A stretch of 58,228 bases of DNA from an uncultured Lachnospiraceae bacterium (GCA_949740725.1 CATJIO010000086.1:1-58228), one strand, 5' to 3'; positions 26,374-36,076 are shown, counted from the stretch's first letter. Program-made: numbers and translations. Notes: generated by a model not told the origin, from the sequence alone.

Positions 26374-27627
26374 TCACAAATTATCCATTTGTAAAGCAGA
26401 AGCTTTCCGAAACAGCACATACCCGACGAGAAACAGCAGGGTCAGTATGGCTACGCCGGCATTAGCCGCTCCGGTAGCCTGAGCTACCACCCCCACCAGA
26501 GTGGTTCCCAGAAAGGATGCGCCTTTCCCGCAGATATCATAAATGCCGAAATATTCTCCTGATTTCTCCGCTGGGATGATCCGGGCGAAGTAGGAGCGGG
26601 ACAGGGCCTGGATCGCGCCTTGGAACATCCCCACCAGGATAGCCAACAGCCAAAATTCCCAGGGCTTATCCAGCTGAATGGCGAAGAGGGATATGCCGAT
26701 GTAAGCCAAGATACAAAATTTTAGCAATCGGGAGGTTTCCTGTTGTTTGGAAAAATTGGCAAAGATCAGCGCGCAGGGAAATGCCACTACCTGGGTAGCC
26801 AGTAGCGCCAGCAAAAGCTGACTGGAATCCAGGCCCAAAGCGCTGCCGTAGGCGGTGGCCATCTCGATGATGGTGTACACCCCGTCAATGAAGAAAAAGA
26901 ATGCCAGAAGATACAAAAAGATCGGCCTTTGTCCCCGGATATCGCCCAGGGTTCTGAACAGCCGTTCAACGCTGGCCCTCACCGGGCGCTTGGGAGGATC
27001 CACGTAATGGCTCTGCTCATAGCTCCTCAAGAGAGGAATGGTCATCAGGATCCACCAGACGCCATTGAGAATGAATACCAAGGTAACAGCCGCCTTCATG
27101 GAAAGGCCTATGGCTTCGTGAGCCAACATAAGGATCAGGGAAATCACAAAAGGAATGCAGCTTCCAATATATCCCCAGGCATAACCATGGGAAGAAACCT
27201 GATCCAGACGCCTGGGGACAGTAATGTCCGTGAGCATAGAATCATAGAAGATCAAGCTGGCATTGTATCCTGTCTTCGCCACCACAAAGACAGCCAGAAA
27301 GGCCAGCCAATGGCCGGGAATGGAGAGCAGGACGCAGCCCATCACCCCTATCCCCACACAAGTGATAAATAAGGGCTTTTTAAATCCCTTAGTGTCTGCT
27401 ATGGTTCCGAATATGGGTCCCACCAGAGCTACGATCACCGTGGAAACCGACGCCGCGTAGCCCCAGTAGGCTAGATAATCTACCTCCGAGAGCCCGGCAA
27501 GAGATGCCAGGTGGTTAAAGTAGATAGGGATGATGGTGGATACCAGCAGAATAAAGGCGGAATTTCCTACATCGTAAAGAATCCAGCAGATCTCCTGCCT
27601 TGTTAATTTCCCATTTCCATCTTCCAT
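26374..27627 (-). CDS. MFS transporter, UMF1/Atg22-like family
   Basis: A 417-residue membrane protein with about 12 helices. The N-terminal ICWILYDVGNSAFILLVSTIIPIYF and the helix 4-5 region VVAKTGYNASLIFYDSMLTDI are typical of UMF1 (YxiO-type) proteins. The helix 10-11 region QALSRSYFARIIPAEKSGEYFGIYDICGK is also conserved. Substrates of bacterial members are not established. It is read in the same direction as ddh, 130 bp upstream of it, with no clear link in function. Confidence 0.9.
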   Translation of the reverse strand: MEDGNGKLTRQEICWILYDVGNSAFILLVSTIIPIYFNHLASLAGLSEVDYLAYWGYAASVSTVIVALVGPIFGTIADTKGFKKPLFITCVGIGVMGCVLLSIPGHWLAFLAVFVVAKTGYNASLIFYDSMLTDITVPRRLDQVSSHGYAWGYIGSCIPFVISLILMLAHEAIGLSMKAAVTLVFILNGVWWILMTIPLLRSYEQSHYVDPPKRPVRASVERLFRTLGDIRGQRPIFLYLLAFFFFIDGVYTIIEMATAYGSALGLDSSQLLLALLATQVVAFPCALIFANFSKQQETSRLLKFCILAYIGISLFAIQLDKPWEFWLLAILVGMFQGAIQALSRSYFARIIPAEKSGEYFGIYDICGKGASFLGTTLVGVVAQATGAANAGVAILTLLFLVGYVLFRKASALQMDNL

Positions 27628-27716
27628 AAGGCAGTCTCCTTTTATTTAAATTTGTGTTGCAATACTGATGGTAGTATAAGTCATTTTTCTGAAACCATAC
27701 TTCCCCTGCAGGGCTA

Positions 27717-29684
27717 TCATTGCAGGATCACCATCCCATCCTCTGCCTCAGGCACACCGGTCGCTGGATTCTTCCGGACATCCAGGTACGTTAAGCTTCC
27801 AGACTGGTTCAGGGGCGACAGATCCGTTACATAATTGTCCTGGAGGCTGAATCGCTTCAGATTCTTCAGAGAAGCGGCAAATGCAATATTGGTTAGCTGA
27901 TTTTCATCTAGCTCCAGCTCCTCCAGGTTGGGAAAATGGGTGAGAAAGTCAGTGTGCTCATCAAAAGAGACGTCATCATACCATACATTGGTCATGCCTC
28001 CGTAGGATTCCACGTAGAAGTTTTCCTTTACGCTGATTTTGTTCATCCACAGCACCTTCAGGGAGGGGTTATCCTGGATACGGCTGAAGTCAATGCCCAC
28101 TACACAGTCGCTCAGATATAGCTCCTCCAGGCCGGGATGGTTAAACACGTTGGAAATGTCCCCGTAAATTTCCACATTATTCCCATACCCGCTAAAGAAA
28201 CTGTCTGGATGAAGGTTACAGAAACTGAGACGCTTTAAATTGGCCATCCCGTCAATGAAGCTGACATTTTTCATGGCATAGGCGTTGGTCCAGACCGAAT
28301 AGCAGGTCAGGCTCTCCAGCCTGGACAGGGCAGACAAGGCGGAGGCCTCATCCATGCCGCAGCTGTGGATAGTCAGTTCTTTTAGATTTCCCATATTCCG
28401 CAGAAAGGCAATGGAGAGAAATCCGCTGATTTCCAGCTCCTCCAGATTCCCCAGAGAAGACAGATCCGGGTCATCGCAGGTGGTATTTTTATCGATGGAC
28501 AGCGTTTTAAGCCCAGTCAGGTTCCTCAGAGGGCTGTAGTCCGTCACGGAATCATTATCTGCCAGCCGCAGGGAGGTGAGCTGAGTAAGCTCTCCCAGAG
28601 GCTCCACCCCCAGACACTCTGTACCCTGGATAGACAACTCCTTCAGATTTGAAAGGGGCTTTAAGAAACTCAGCTCCCGGATGGCCTCGGAATCCAGGTC
28701 AAGGCTTTCCAGGCTGGTCAGCACAGACAACGCGGAGTAATTGGTCAGCCCAATCGCCTCGTCGGAGTCAATGTATTCTTCTATGGTTAAGGATTTTAAC
28801 TTCTTCAAGGTTACCAGCTGTTTCAAATCCTGCACGCGCAGATCCTCAAGCCGGAGGATCTCCAGGTTCTGGAATTCGCTAATCCCCTCCAACCCCTCCG
28901 GATGATCCACATCCAGCTCAATGATCTGTTCCACTGGAAGAAGATCCGCCAGGGTGGAAAACTCCGCCCGGTAGCAGGCTACCCCCTTTAAATTCTCCAG
29001 CGTTTTAAGGACCTCCAGCCCATACTTTTCATAACCCAGATCTGCTTTTACCAGGCCAGTGAAGGCCGCCCAGTCCCCAGCATCCCAGGACACCGGGGAC
29101 ATCTCCAAGTCGTAGATTCTGGCTGGCTCTGACCCATAGGGGTCGTCAAAGCTGTATTGTATTTTGTGCGTATCCGCCCCCAGCTCTACACATAAATATT
29201 TCAGGGTATCCAGCTCCTTGGCGGTCACCGTGTCCGCAGGTTTTTGGAAAATCTCCCCCACAATCTGCTCATATAAGGGAGAATGCCCCATCCCGCTTTC
29301 CTGATCCGCCTCGCTTTCCACCTCTGGATAAGGGAGGGTTTCCCCAGTAATTCCCTGAAACAGGGCGGCTGACAAAGTGGGCGGCGTATCTTCCTTTCCT
29401 CCACGGATAATGGACAGGGAGATGATGGCAACGGCCATCACCGCCAGGGCCGCCACGGCTATCCCCACCGATTTGGCGGAATAATCCCCATCCGTATTGG
29501 AGGAAAAACTCCCCTGCTGACCTGGAGGCGTATTGCCATACTGGTGGATATGATAATTAATGGTCTGATCTTCCTCCAGCACGAACTGGCTTTTACAGTA
29601 TTCACAGCAAACAATTTTTGCATTTCCCTCCACCGGAATCAGCTTGCCGCCGCAGGAGGGGCATTTTAAGTCCACGATCTTCAT
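27717..29684 (-). CDS. Membrane-anchored leucine-rich-repeat protein with N-terminal zinc ribbon
   Basis: A 655-residue protein. Residues 8-30 hold a zinc ribbon (CPSC at 8-11, CEYC at 27-30), a single membrane segment lies at about 72-92, and from about 215 to the C-terminus are roughly 17-20 LRR units of 20-24 residues (for example LTSLRLADNDSVTDYSPL, LKTLSIDKN, LEELELDENQLTNIAF), of the internalin-like type. The ribbon is predicted inside and the LRR domain outside. It is 65 bp after the chemoreceptor gene, probably the last gene of that operon. Its ligand is unknown. Confidence 0.85.
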   Translation of the reverse strand: MKIVDLKCPSCGGKLIPVEGNAKIVCCEYCKSQFVLEEDQTINYHIHQYGNTPPGQQGSFSSNTDGDYSAKSVGIAVAALAVMAVAIISLSIIRGGKEDTPPTLSAALFQGITGETLPYPEVESEADQESGMGHSPLYEQIVGEIFQKPADTVTAKELDTLKYLCVELGADTHKIQYSFDDPYGSEPARIYDLEMSPVSWDAGDWAAFTGLVKADLGYEKYGLEVLKTLENLKGVACYRAEFSTLADLLPVEQIIELDVDHPEGLEGISEFQNLEILRLEDLRVQDLKQLVTLKKLKSLTIEEYIDSDEAIGLTNYSALSVLTSLESLDLDSEAIRELSFLKPLSNLKELSIQGTECLGVEPLGELTQLTSLRLADNDSVTDYSPLRNLTGLKTLSIDKNTTCDDPDLSSLGNLEELEISGFLSIAFLRNMGNLKELTIHSCGMDEASALSALSRLESLTCYSVWTNAYAMKNVSFIDGMANLKRLSFCNLHPDSFFSGYGNNVEIYGDISNVFNHPGLEELYLSDCVVGIDFSRIQDNPSLKVLWMNKISVKENFYVESYGGMTNVWYDDVSFDEHTDFLTHFPNLEELELDENQLTNIAFAASLKNLKRFSLQDNYVTDLSPLNQSGSLTYLDVRKNPATGVPEAEDGMVILQ

Positions 29685-29749
29685 CCCTATACCATCCTTA
29701 ATTAAACCGTTCCCTTTACTTTATCAATCGGAAATTTCCACCACAAACA

Positions 29750-31336
29750 TCATAGATTCGCAAATACATCCATCTGCCGCTGCAACTCTCCCACAATCTC
29801 CTGATTCGTATCCATCCCGGCGGTGATACCGGCCATGTCTTCCACCAGACCGTGGGTATTTCCAGCAGCGCCGGCAACCCCCTGGGCAGCGCCGTCGATG
29901 GCTCCGGAGATGTTGGCAATAGAGTCGGCGATCTCATCCATAGCTGCTCTGAGGAGCATAGTCCGGCTGTTAAAATCCTCAATACAATGCTCTATGTAAG
30001 CAGCGTCATCTCGGTACTGCTGGCCAGACTGTACAGACTGCTCAAACTGTGCCAGAATCGTCTTGCCCAGGTAATCCACTAGCTGCTGGGCACTGTCGGA
30101 AAGATAAGTTACCGCTTCATTCACCACCACACTGACTTCTTGGATATGGACCGCTGTCTCTGCGCAGGAGTCTGCCAGACGCCGGATCTCCTGGGCCACC
30201 ACTGCAAAGCCCTTTCCCGCTTCCCCTGCGCGGGTGGCCTCGATGGAAGCATTGACCGCGATCAGGTCAGTGGAGGATGAGATGGAAAGGATATCTTTGG
30301 ACAAGAGGCTGATCTGGTTCACATTCCGGCTCTTCTCAATAGCCCCGTCCAGTACTGACACGATCTCCTTCGTCCTGGCCTTAACCATCTCCATCTCAGT
30401 TCGGGCAGAGACCTCCATGGTCTCCGCTCTCCCACGCATCGTTGCAGAATAAGATCGAATAGCCGCACACTCCTCTGCCATGCTCTTGGTATCCTCCTGG
30501 GTTCTCTGGGCGCTGCCGCGTATTATCGAGGTACTGCTGGCGATCTCTTCCAGAGCAGCCGAAAGCTGGTCAGTGAGACCAGAAAGATTCCTGGCGCTTC
30601 CTGTGGACGTTTTCGTCCTCCCCCGAACATCCCCTACCACGCCGCGTATACGCTCTGAGCTTCCCTGAAGCATGCCCATGGCATCCTGGATGGGAGCGAT
30701 GACCGATTTTTGTATAATGCGGAAGGCGACCGCTACCAAAAGGATCCCTACAATCAAGGCGACTATGCTGATCACCAGCGCGGTGAAGTAGACCAGGGTG
30801 AGGCGATCCCTGGCCTTCTGGGCTTGGGCGCTGGTAGAGGCATAGAGGGCGTCCATGCTCTCCTCCGCCGCTCCAATCCAGGTAGCCACCTCGCCATTGG
30901 CACAGGCGTACGCCTCTTTCGTCTTGCTGTCTGCACTGGCACATACCAGGGAAACCAGGCCATGCTTTAATGCATCGTATTCCTGCAGAAGGGTTTGGTA
31001 AATTTCTGTATCCGCCTCTGCCACAAAGCTCTTGTAATCAGCCAGCTTCTCATCCAGCTGGCTCTCTTTCTCCTTTATCTCCTGAACCAGCTTGATCATT
31101 GTCGCATGGTCGGCGGCTACGATGTGGGATAAGGCCAGACGGTGTATATCCATCATGGAACGTCGAATGTCCTCCAACTGTGCCTCGCTGGTCATATATT
31201 CATCTACAATAATCCCTGCATTGGCGTTAACATTATGAATGCTGAAACCTGCCAGAACATTTGACAGAAACATTACCAGCCCTAGTAGAATGATGGGCAG
31301 GATTAAACGCTGCTGTAGTGTCAATTTGCCTTTCAT
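29750..31336 (-). CDS. Methyl-accepting chemotaxis protein, paired with a solute-binding lipoprotein
   Basis: About 528 residues: TM1 at about 8-29, an extracellular helical sensor region, TM2 at about 185-207, and a cytoplasmic signalling domain with the tip [37 protein letters not shown]. The start at 31336 has AAGGAG about 10 nt upstream; an ATG at 31357 lies before that site. The gene follows the solute-binding protein gene by 40 bp, suggesting the receptor reads the loaded binding protein instead of a free ligand. Its sequence differs strongly from the receptor at 2.4 kb. Confidence 0.93.
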   Translation of the reverse strand: MKGKLTLQQRLILPIILLGLVMFLSNVLAGFSIHNVNANAGIIVDEYMTSEAQLEDIRRSMMDIHRLALSHIVAADHATMIKLVQEIKEKESQLDEKLADYKSFVAEADTEIYQTLLQEYDALKHGLVSLVCASADSKTKEAYACANGEVATWIGAAEESMDALYASTSAQAQKARDRLTLVYFTALVISIVALIVGILLVAVAFRIIQKSVIAPIQDAMGMLQGSSERIRGVVGDVRGRTKTSTGSARNLSGLTDQLSAALEEIASSTSIIRGSAQRTQEDTKSMAEECAAIRSYSATMRGRAETMEVSARTEMEMVKARTKEIVSVLDGAIEKSRNVNQISLLSKDILSISSSTDLIAVNASIEATRAGEAGKGFAVVAQEIRRLADSCAETAVHIQEVSVVVNEAVTYLSDSAQQLVDYLGKTILAQFEQSVQSGQQYRDDAAYIEHCIEDFNSRTMLLRAAMDEIADSIANISGAIDGAAQGVAGAAGNTHGLVEDMAGITAGMDTNQEIVGELQRQMDVFANL

Positions 31337-31376
31337 AACTGCTCTCTCCTTACTCATTTCCGTGCGCTCGTCTGTT

Positions 31377-32621
31377 TTACCGTGCGGTCACGCCCTCTAC
31401 CAACCGATCCAGTTGGGCTTGAAGGGAAGCGCCGGAGGGATTCCCCAGAGCCATACTCTGGGCAAATTCTGCCACTGGATCCCAGAACTTTCCTCCAATC
31501 CGCTGGAGCTGGGAAAATTCCGACTGGGCCAGCAAGGCGGCAATCGCCTGTGAGGACTGAACCTGAGGCGAGTTCGCTGCCTGGATATTAGAAGGCCCCT
31601 GCCCACGCAGTTCAAAGCGGAGGGACTGGTTTTCCTCGTTGGTGATCCACTGGGCCAGCCGCGCCGCCCACTCTGGTTCCTCTGAGTAAGCATTCACCCC
31701 AATCAGCTTGCAGCCGGAAAAGGAAGCCATGGGAACCTGTTTTCCGCGGCAGGTATAGGCGGGAAGCCTGGCTGCCCCGGCATCTTTGCCCCAGGCCTCT
31801 TCCACGGCCAGCGCGTTCCACACGCCGCTGACTCCAGCGATCACTGTGCCGTCCTTAACCCCTTTAAGAAACTCCTCGTCTGTTCGATTAGAAAATCCCG
31901 GGCTGGTCCCAACCGACAACATAGCCTGGGCTACGTCCACGCCCCGGATAGATCCATCGGTATTATTCCATGTGCAATAATTGGTTAGTCCATCCTCATT
32001 CAGCCCTACCTCCAAACCGGTGTTGCCAAAAAATGCATAAACATACCATGCAGAGGACCAATCCATAGAAAATTCCTTCTCCTCTTCCTGGGCTATCTCC
32101 AGGATTCGTTCCAGGCTCAGAACATCCTCCTCAGAAAAATATGCCTTATTATAATAAAGAAAATATCCATTATCCGCGGTCAGCGGATAAGCGTAAAGGG
32201 CGCCGTCCACCGAGGCTGCCTCCACCGCTGTGGATAAATTAGCCTGGCGAATTTCATCTCCATTCTCAATGGGATCCAAAGCGCCGGCCGCCGCCAGGGC
32301 CGCCACCTGATCATCGGCAAAAGCGAATACATCCGCGCCGCCCTCCAGGTTCCCCAACAGTGCGTCCTTACAGCTGGACTCGCTTTGAGGCTCAAAAGTG
32401 ATCCGGATATCTGCCTCACTGGCATAGTGGGACTGGAAGGAAGAGAAAATTTCGGAAAGAAGAGCCTCATCCTCCTCCGCGCCCCAGATGGTTAACTCCA
32501 CCCTATGCGCCTCTGCCTTGCCTTCTGCTTCTGGCAACTCCTGCATACCACAGGCTGCGGTCAAGAAAAATGCTCCCACAACTGGAAGCAGGAAAAAACA
32601 ATTTCGATTCATTGATACCAT
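31377..32621 (-). CDS. Extracellular solute-binding lipoprotein (sugar-type, family 1)
   Basis: A 414-residue lipoprotein. The signal peptide ends at FFLTAAC (Cys24). The mature part has the fold pattern of maltose-type binding proteins: VELTIWGAEEDEALLSEIFSSF, ADVFAFADDQVAALAAAGAL, ALYAYPLTADNGYFLYYNK. No ABC permease or ATPase gene is adjacent; the next genes encode a chemoreceptor and an LRR protein. A sensing role is therefore likely, by analogy with maltose or galactose taxis. A start nine bases later (MNRNCF) is possible. Confidence 0.88.
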   Translation of the reverse strand: MVSMNRNCFFLLPVVGAFFLTAACGMQELPEAEGKAEAHRVELTIWGAEEDEALLSEIFSSFQSHYASEADIRITFEPQSESSCKDALLGNLEGGADVFAFADDQVAALAAAGALDPIENGDEIRQANLSTAVEAASVDGALYAYPLTADNGYFLYYNKAYFSEEDVLSLERILEIAQEEEKEFSMDWSSAWYVYAFFGNTGLEVGLNEDGLTNYCTWNNTDGSIRGVDVAQAMLSVGTSPGFSNRTDEEFLKGVKDGTVIAGVSGVWNALAVEEAWGKDAGAARLPAYTCRGKQVPMASFSGCKLIGVNAYSEEPEWAARLAQWITNEENQSLRFELRGQGPSNIQAANSPQVQSSQAIAALLAQSEFSQLQRIGGKFWDPVAEFAQSMALGNPSGASLQAQLDRLVEGVTAR

Positions 32622-32644
32622 ACCTTTCCAGTGAAATTAAAAAA

Positions 32645-32673
32645 AGTATATCATATATCGGTTTTATTGACAA
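32645..32673 (-). promoter_or_regulatory. Sigma-A promoter of the binding-protein/chemoreceptor operon
   Basis: On the minus strand TTGTCA (32673-32668), a 17-nt spacer and TATACT (32650-32645), directly downstream of the hydF terminator and about 24 nt before the start at 32621. Confidence 0.7.
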
Positions 32674-32685
32674 TGAATAACTTGC

Positions 32686-32734
32686 AAAAACCCAGCTATC
32701 TTCCAGGCGGCCAAACTGCTGAAAAATAGCTGGG
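32686..32734 (-). terminator. Intrinsic terminator of the hydG-hydF operon
   Basis: CCCAGCTAT / ATAGCTGGG (32691-32699 and 32726-32734) form a 9-bp stem around a 26-nt loop, followed on the minus strand by TTTTT. It starts 19 nt after the hydF stop. Confidence 0.75.
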
Positions 32735-32752
32735 TGATCAGTCGGTAAATAT

Positions 32753-33994
32753 CTACTGAGCAAGGAGCCGGGCGATATCTGGAAATACCTCCACACTCCG
32801 TTTTAAAATCCCCTGGATATAAGCAATCAGGATCCCATAATTGGTCATGGGCACATGCTGGTCCCTGGCGCAGCCCAGGCGGTATTTCATCTCCCGCTCA
32901 TTGAGCATACAGCCGCCACAGTGAAGGATCAGCTGGTACGCTCTCAAGTCCTCTGGGAACTCTGTGCCGGAGGTAAACTGGAAGTTCAGCTCCTTCCCAG
33001 TGTATTCCCGGATCCAGCGGGGAATCTTTTCCGTCCCGATATCGCCGCATTGGCGGTGATGGGTGCAGCCCTCGCTGATTAAGATGCTATCTCCCTCTTG
33101 CAATCGGTCCAGCGCAGTCACTCCCTCCACCACTGAGGCCAGGTTTCCCTTGTATCGGGCAAAGAGGATGGAAAAGGAGGTTAGCGGTATCTCCCTGGGC
33201 GTAACCGTGGCCGTCTGGCGGAATACCTGACTGTCGGTAATCACCATCCTGGGAGGCCGGGCAAGGCTGTCAAGGATCCCCTCCAACTCCCTGTCCTGCA
33301 CCGCCACAGCGGCCGCCCCTGCGTCCAGAATATCCCGTATGGTCTGCTGCTGGGGGAGAATCAGCCTTCCCTTCGGCGCCGCCTTATCTATGGGGGTTAC
33401 CAGAACCACCAGATCCGAGGGGGCGATGAGATCGCCCACCAGGCGTCGCCCATTCTCCTCCCCCACCGTCAGCTGGGATAACTGCTCCTTCAGGGCAGTT
33501 ATTCCTGTTTTCTCCCTGGCGCTGATCCACAGGATGCGCCCCTCCTCCACCCCGGCAGCCACAAGCCTGGAGCGAAGCTCCTCTCTCTCCTCTGGGCCAG
33601 CCTGATCCTCCTTATTGCACACCGCCAGAAAGGGAATCCCCTTTTTCTCCATCTGCCGGATCAAGTCAAGTTCTTCCTGAACTATCCCCTCCGTCCCGTC
33701 GATCACCAGGACCGCGGCATCGGTTTTATTTAACACCTGGCGGCTTTTCTTCACCCGCTGGGCTCCCAGCTCCCCGGTATCGTCGATACCCGGGGTATCT
33801 ATCAGGACCACCGGTCCTAAGGGGAGCAGCTCCATAGATTTATAAACCGGGTCTGTGGTGGTTCCCTTCTGATCGGAAACCACCGACAAATCCTGCCCGG
33901 TTACTCTGTTGATGATGCTGGATTTCCCCGCATTCCGCCTTCCGAAAAATCCGATATGCACCCGCTCCGCGGCGGGGGTTTGATTCATTCCCAT
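32753..33994 (-). CDS. hydF: [FeFe]-hydrogenase H-cluster maturation GTPase HydF
   Basis: A 413-residue scaffold protein on which the diiron subcluster is assembled before transfer to HydA. The N-terminal GTPase has GFFGRRNAGKSSIIN, DTPGIDD and CNKED. The C-terminal part has the cluster-binding residues in EGCTHHRQCGD and LILHCGGCMLNEREM. It lies 19 bp after hydG; GGGAGGTGG precedes the start. HydE and the hydrogenase itself are not in the window. Confidence 0.96.
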   Translation of the reverse strand: MGMNQTPAAERVHIGFFGRRNAGKSSIINRVTGQDLSVVSDQKGTTTDPVYKSMELLPLGPVVLIDTPGIDDTGELGAQRVKKSRQVLNKTDAAVLVIDGTEGIVQEELDLIRQMEKKGIPFLAVCNKEDQAGPEEREELRSRLVAAGVEEGRILWISAREKTGITALKEQLSQLTVGEENGRRLVGDLIAPSDLVVLVTPIDKAAPKGRLILPQQQTIRDILDAGAAAVAVQDRELEGILDSLARPPRMVITDSQVFRQTATVTPREIPLTSFSILFARYKGNLASVVEGVTALDRLQEGDSILISEGCTHHRQCGDIGTEKIPRWIREYTGKELNFQFTSGTEFPEDLRAYQLILHCGGCMLNEREMKYRLGCARDQHVPMTNYGILIAYIQGILKRSVEVFPDIARLLAQ

Positions 33995-34013
33995 AGCTCT
34001 GCCACCTCCCGCC

Positions 34014-35432
34014 TTAAAAGCGAAAATCCCGGTTTCCCTTCTCGATCTCCGTCAGCCGCTCCTCCACGATTTTTCGCACCTTCTCTTTAGGAATATTGTC
34101 CAATTCCTGTTTGATCAATCCCATCCCCTTCTCCTTCGTATCCTCTGAGGCATAATCCATCAGATATTCCTTCAGGGTCATCAGGGCATTAGGCAGGCAG
34201 CAGTTGTGGATTTGCCCTGCTTTACACAGGGACATAAATCGATCCCCGGTGCGTCCTTCCCGGTAACAGGCAGTACAGAAGCTGGGAATATACCCCATCC
34301 CTATCAGCCAGTTCACCACCTCATCCAGGGAACGCTTATCGCTGACCTCAAACTGCTCAGAGCTCTCCTCCTCCGGTTCTGGATCCACATAGCCGCCTAC
34401 GCTAGTCCGGGATCCGCCAGAGATCTGGGAAATTCCCAGGTGCAACACCCGCTCCCTGCAGGTTTTGCTCTCTCTGGTGGAGATGATCATGCCAGTATAG
34501 GGAACAGCCACCCGGATACAGGCGACGATCTTTGCAAAGGTATCATCATCGATTCCATTGTCAAATACGTCTGGATCAATGTCATCCGCCCGTCGGATCC
34601 TGGGCACGCTGATGGTGTGGGGCCCTACCCCGTACACTGCCTCCAGATGCTCCGCGTGCATCAGCAGCCCGGCAAATTCATAGCGGTACAGCTCCAGTCC
34701 AAAAAGCACGCCGCAGCCCACGTCATCGATACCACCCTCCATAGCACGATCCATGGCCTCCGTGTGATAACGATAATCGTGCTTGGGGCCAGTGGGATGG
34801 AGCTTTTCATAGCTTTCCTTGTGATACGTCTCCTGGAACAGGATATACGTCCCGATCCCGGCCTCCTTTAACTTCCGGTAATTTTCCACAGTGGTGGCCG
34901 CGATATTTACATTAACCCGGCGAATAGCGCCGTTTTTATGCTTAATGCCGTAGATGGTCTTAATGCTCTCCAGCACGTATTCAATAGGATTATTTGTTGG
35001 ATCTTCCCCGGTCTCCAGTGCCAGCCGCTTGTGCCCCATATCCTGGAGAGCGATAACCTCCTGGCGGATCTCTTCCTGGGTCAGCTTCTTTCTGGGGATG
35101 TGCTTATTCTTTGCGTGATAAGGACAGTATACGCAACCATTAATACAGTAATTGGACAGGTACAAGGGAGCGAACATTACAATACGGTTCCCGTAGAAAT
35201 CCTTCTTGATCTCCTGGGCCAGCTGGAAGATCTCCTGATTCTTGTCCTCCAGCTGACAGTCCAGGAGTACGGCTGCCTCCCGGTGGCTTAAGCCTTTCCG
35301 CTCTCTGGCCTTTGCCAGGATCTGGTCAATCAGCTCCCGGTTGGCGCTGTTGGCACTGGCATAAGCCAGAGTGTCCATGATCTCCTCGTGGCTGATAAAT
35401 TCCTCTGCGCATGTTGATTTTGGATTGTACAT
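34014..35432 (-). CDS. hydG: [FeFe]-hydrogenase maturation radical-SAM tyrosine lyase HydG
   Basis: About 472 residues. HydG cleaves tyrosine to supply CO and cyanide for the H-cluster, forming 5'-deoxyadenosine. The radical-SAM cluster motif CxxxCxxC is seen in NYCINGCVYCPYHAKN. The C-terminal second cluster is in FCTACYREGRTGDRFMSLC, ending near HNCC. Three ATG codons in a row (35438, 35435, 35432) follow AAAGGA; I chose the last for spacing. The gene follows the TM1266-like regulator gene and precedes hydF. Confidence 0.95.
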   Translation of the reverse strand: MYNPKSTCAEEFISHEEIMDTLAYASANSANRELIDQILAKARERKGLSHREAAVLLDCQLEDKNQEIFQLAQEIKKDFYGNRIVMFAPLYLSNYCINGCVYCPYHAKNKHIPRKKLTQEEIRQEVIALQDMGHKRLALETGEDPTNNPIEYVLESIKTIYGIKHKNGAIRRVNVNIAATTVENYRKLKEAGIGTYILFQETYHKESYEKLHPTGPKHDYRYHTEAMDRAMEGGIDDVGCGVLFGLELYRYEFAGLLMHAEHLEAVYGVGPHTISVPRIRRADDIDPDVFDNGIDDDTFAKIVACIRVAVPYTGMIISTRESKTCRERVLHLGISQISGGSRTSVGGYVDPEPEEESSEQFEVSDKRSLDEVVNWLIGMGYIPSFCTACYREGRTGDRFMSLCKAGQIHNCCLPNALMTLKEYLMDYASEDTKEKGMGLIKQELDNIPKEKVRKIVEERLTEIEKGNRDFRF

Positions 35433-35503
35433 CATCATTTCCTTTCTGCCTCGGGTCAGATGCCGCTTGCTGCGTCTCACTTTCCCTTCAGGTTGGCTTT
35501 GTT

Positions 35504-35791
35504 TTATTTTATATTATTTTTTTCGTTGGTTGTGAGTAGGGATTTCGAGTACAGCGCCTTCGAGCTGATGCCCGGAAGCCTCCCCAGCTTCCCGGACAGG
35601 GCGCTGATGATGTCCGCCGGCGCGTCCACCACAATGCTGATGATATTTACCTGTTTCTTTTCATAGGGAAGGCCCATGCGGCCGATGATATACCTGCTGT
35701 ACTGATGCAGCAGCCCATTCACCTGCTCTGCCTGGCTCTTGTCCTCAATAATGATGCCGATGACGGCGATTCTGGTATTGATTTCTTCCAT
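35504..35791 (-). CDS. TM1266-type putative regulator of the iron-only hydrogenase system
   Basis: A 95-residue ACT-like alpha/beta protein (MEEINTRIAVIGIIIED, then RMGLPYEKKQVNIISIVVDAPADIISALSGKLGRLPG). This small family regularly precedes hydE/hydG genes; its action is not established. It has a perfect AAGGAGGTG site and is the first gene of the transcript that begins near 36070, after a structured leader. Confidence 0.9.
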   Translation of the reverse strand: MEEINTRIAVIGIIIEDKSQAEQVNGLLHQYSRYIIGRMGLPYEKKQVNIISIVVDAPADIISALSGKLGRLPGISSKALYSKSLLTTNEKNNIK

Positions 35792-35837
35792 TTACACCTC
35801 CTTGGCCAAATCTAGTGTGCTGACACAATTTTCAATC

Positions 35838-35867
35838 AAACAAAAAGAGTCCTGACAAGGGACTCTT
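35838..35867 (-). terminator. Terminator in the hyd operon leader (possible attenuator)
   Basis: AAGAGTCC / GGACTCTT (35845-35852 and 35860-35867), an 8-bp stem with a 7-nt loop, then TTTGTTTG on the minus strand. A promoter lies between it and the upstream NifX-like gene, so it would stop hyd transcription unless read through. Confidence 0.8.
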
Positions 35868-36070
35868 CGGGATTTCCTTAAGATCACAGCGCAAACTATG
35901 GCTGTGGTTCGGAACAATATGGGATAATGTGTCTTCCCGTCGGAGATACCCTGGTCGGTCAGTAACATTCTGTAACTGAATCTTCGCCGTAAGGAAGCAA
36001 AGTCGCTTGCGGCTCAGAGAATCCTTCCCCGGCAAAGGTCCTGAGGGCTCTGCCGGGAGGTTGTTTTCTA
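35838..36070 (-). ncRNA. Structured 5' leader with terminator upstream of TM1266-hydG-hydF (candidate riboswitch or attenuator)
   Basis: RNA from about 36070 to 35868 can form several helices before a terminator. CCCGGCA/TGCCGGG (about 36060-36026) encloses a small hairpin. A bulged element bounded by CTGA and TCAG contains GCCG/CGGC and AAGC/GCTT. Next come a CAGTTAC/GTTACTG hairpin with one mismatch and a CACAGC/GCTGTG hairpin. The terminator is the next feature. About 45 nt after it lies the ribosome binding site of the first gene. I could not assign a known riboswitch class with confidence; some strings recall the Moco/Tuco motif, but that is a guess. Confidence 0.5.
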
Positions 36071-36076
36071 CCTTGC

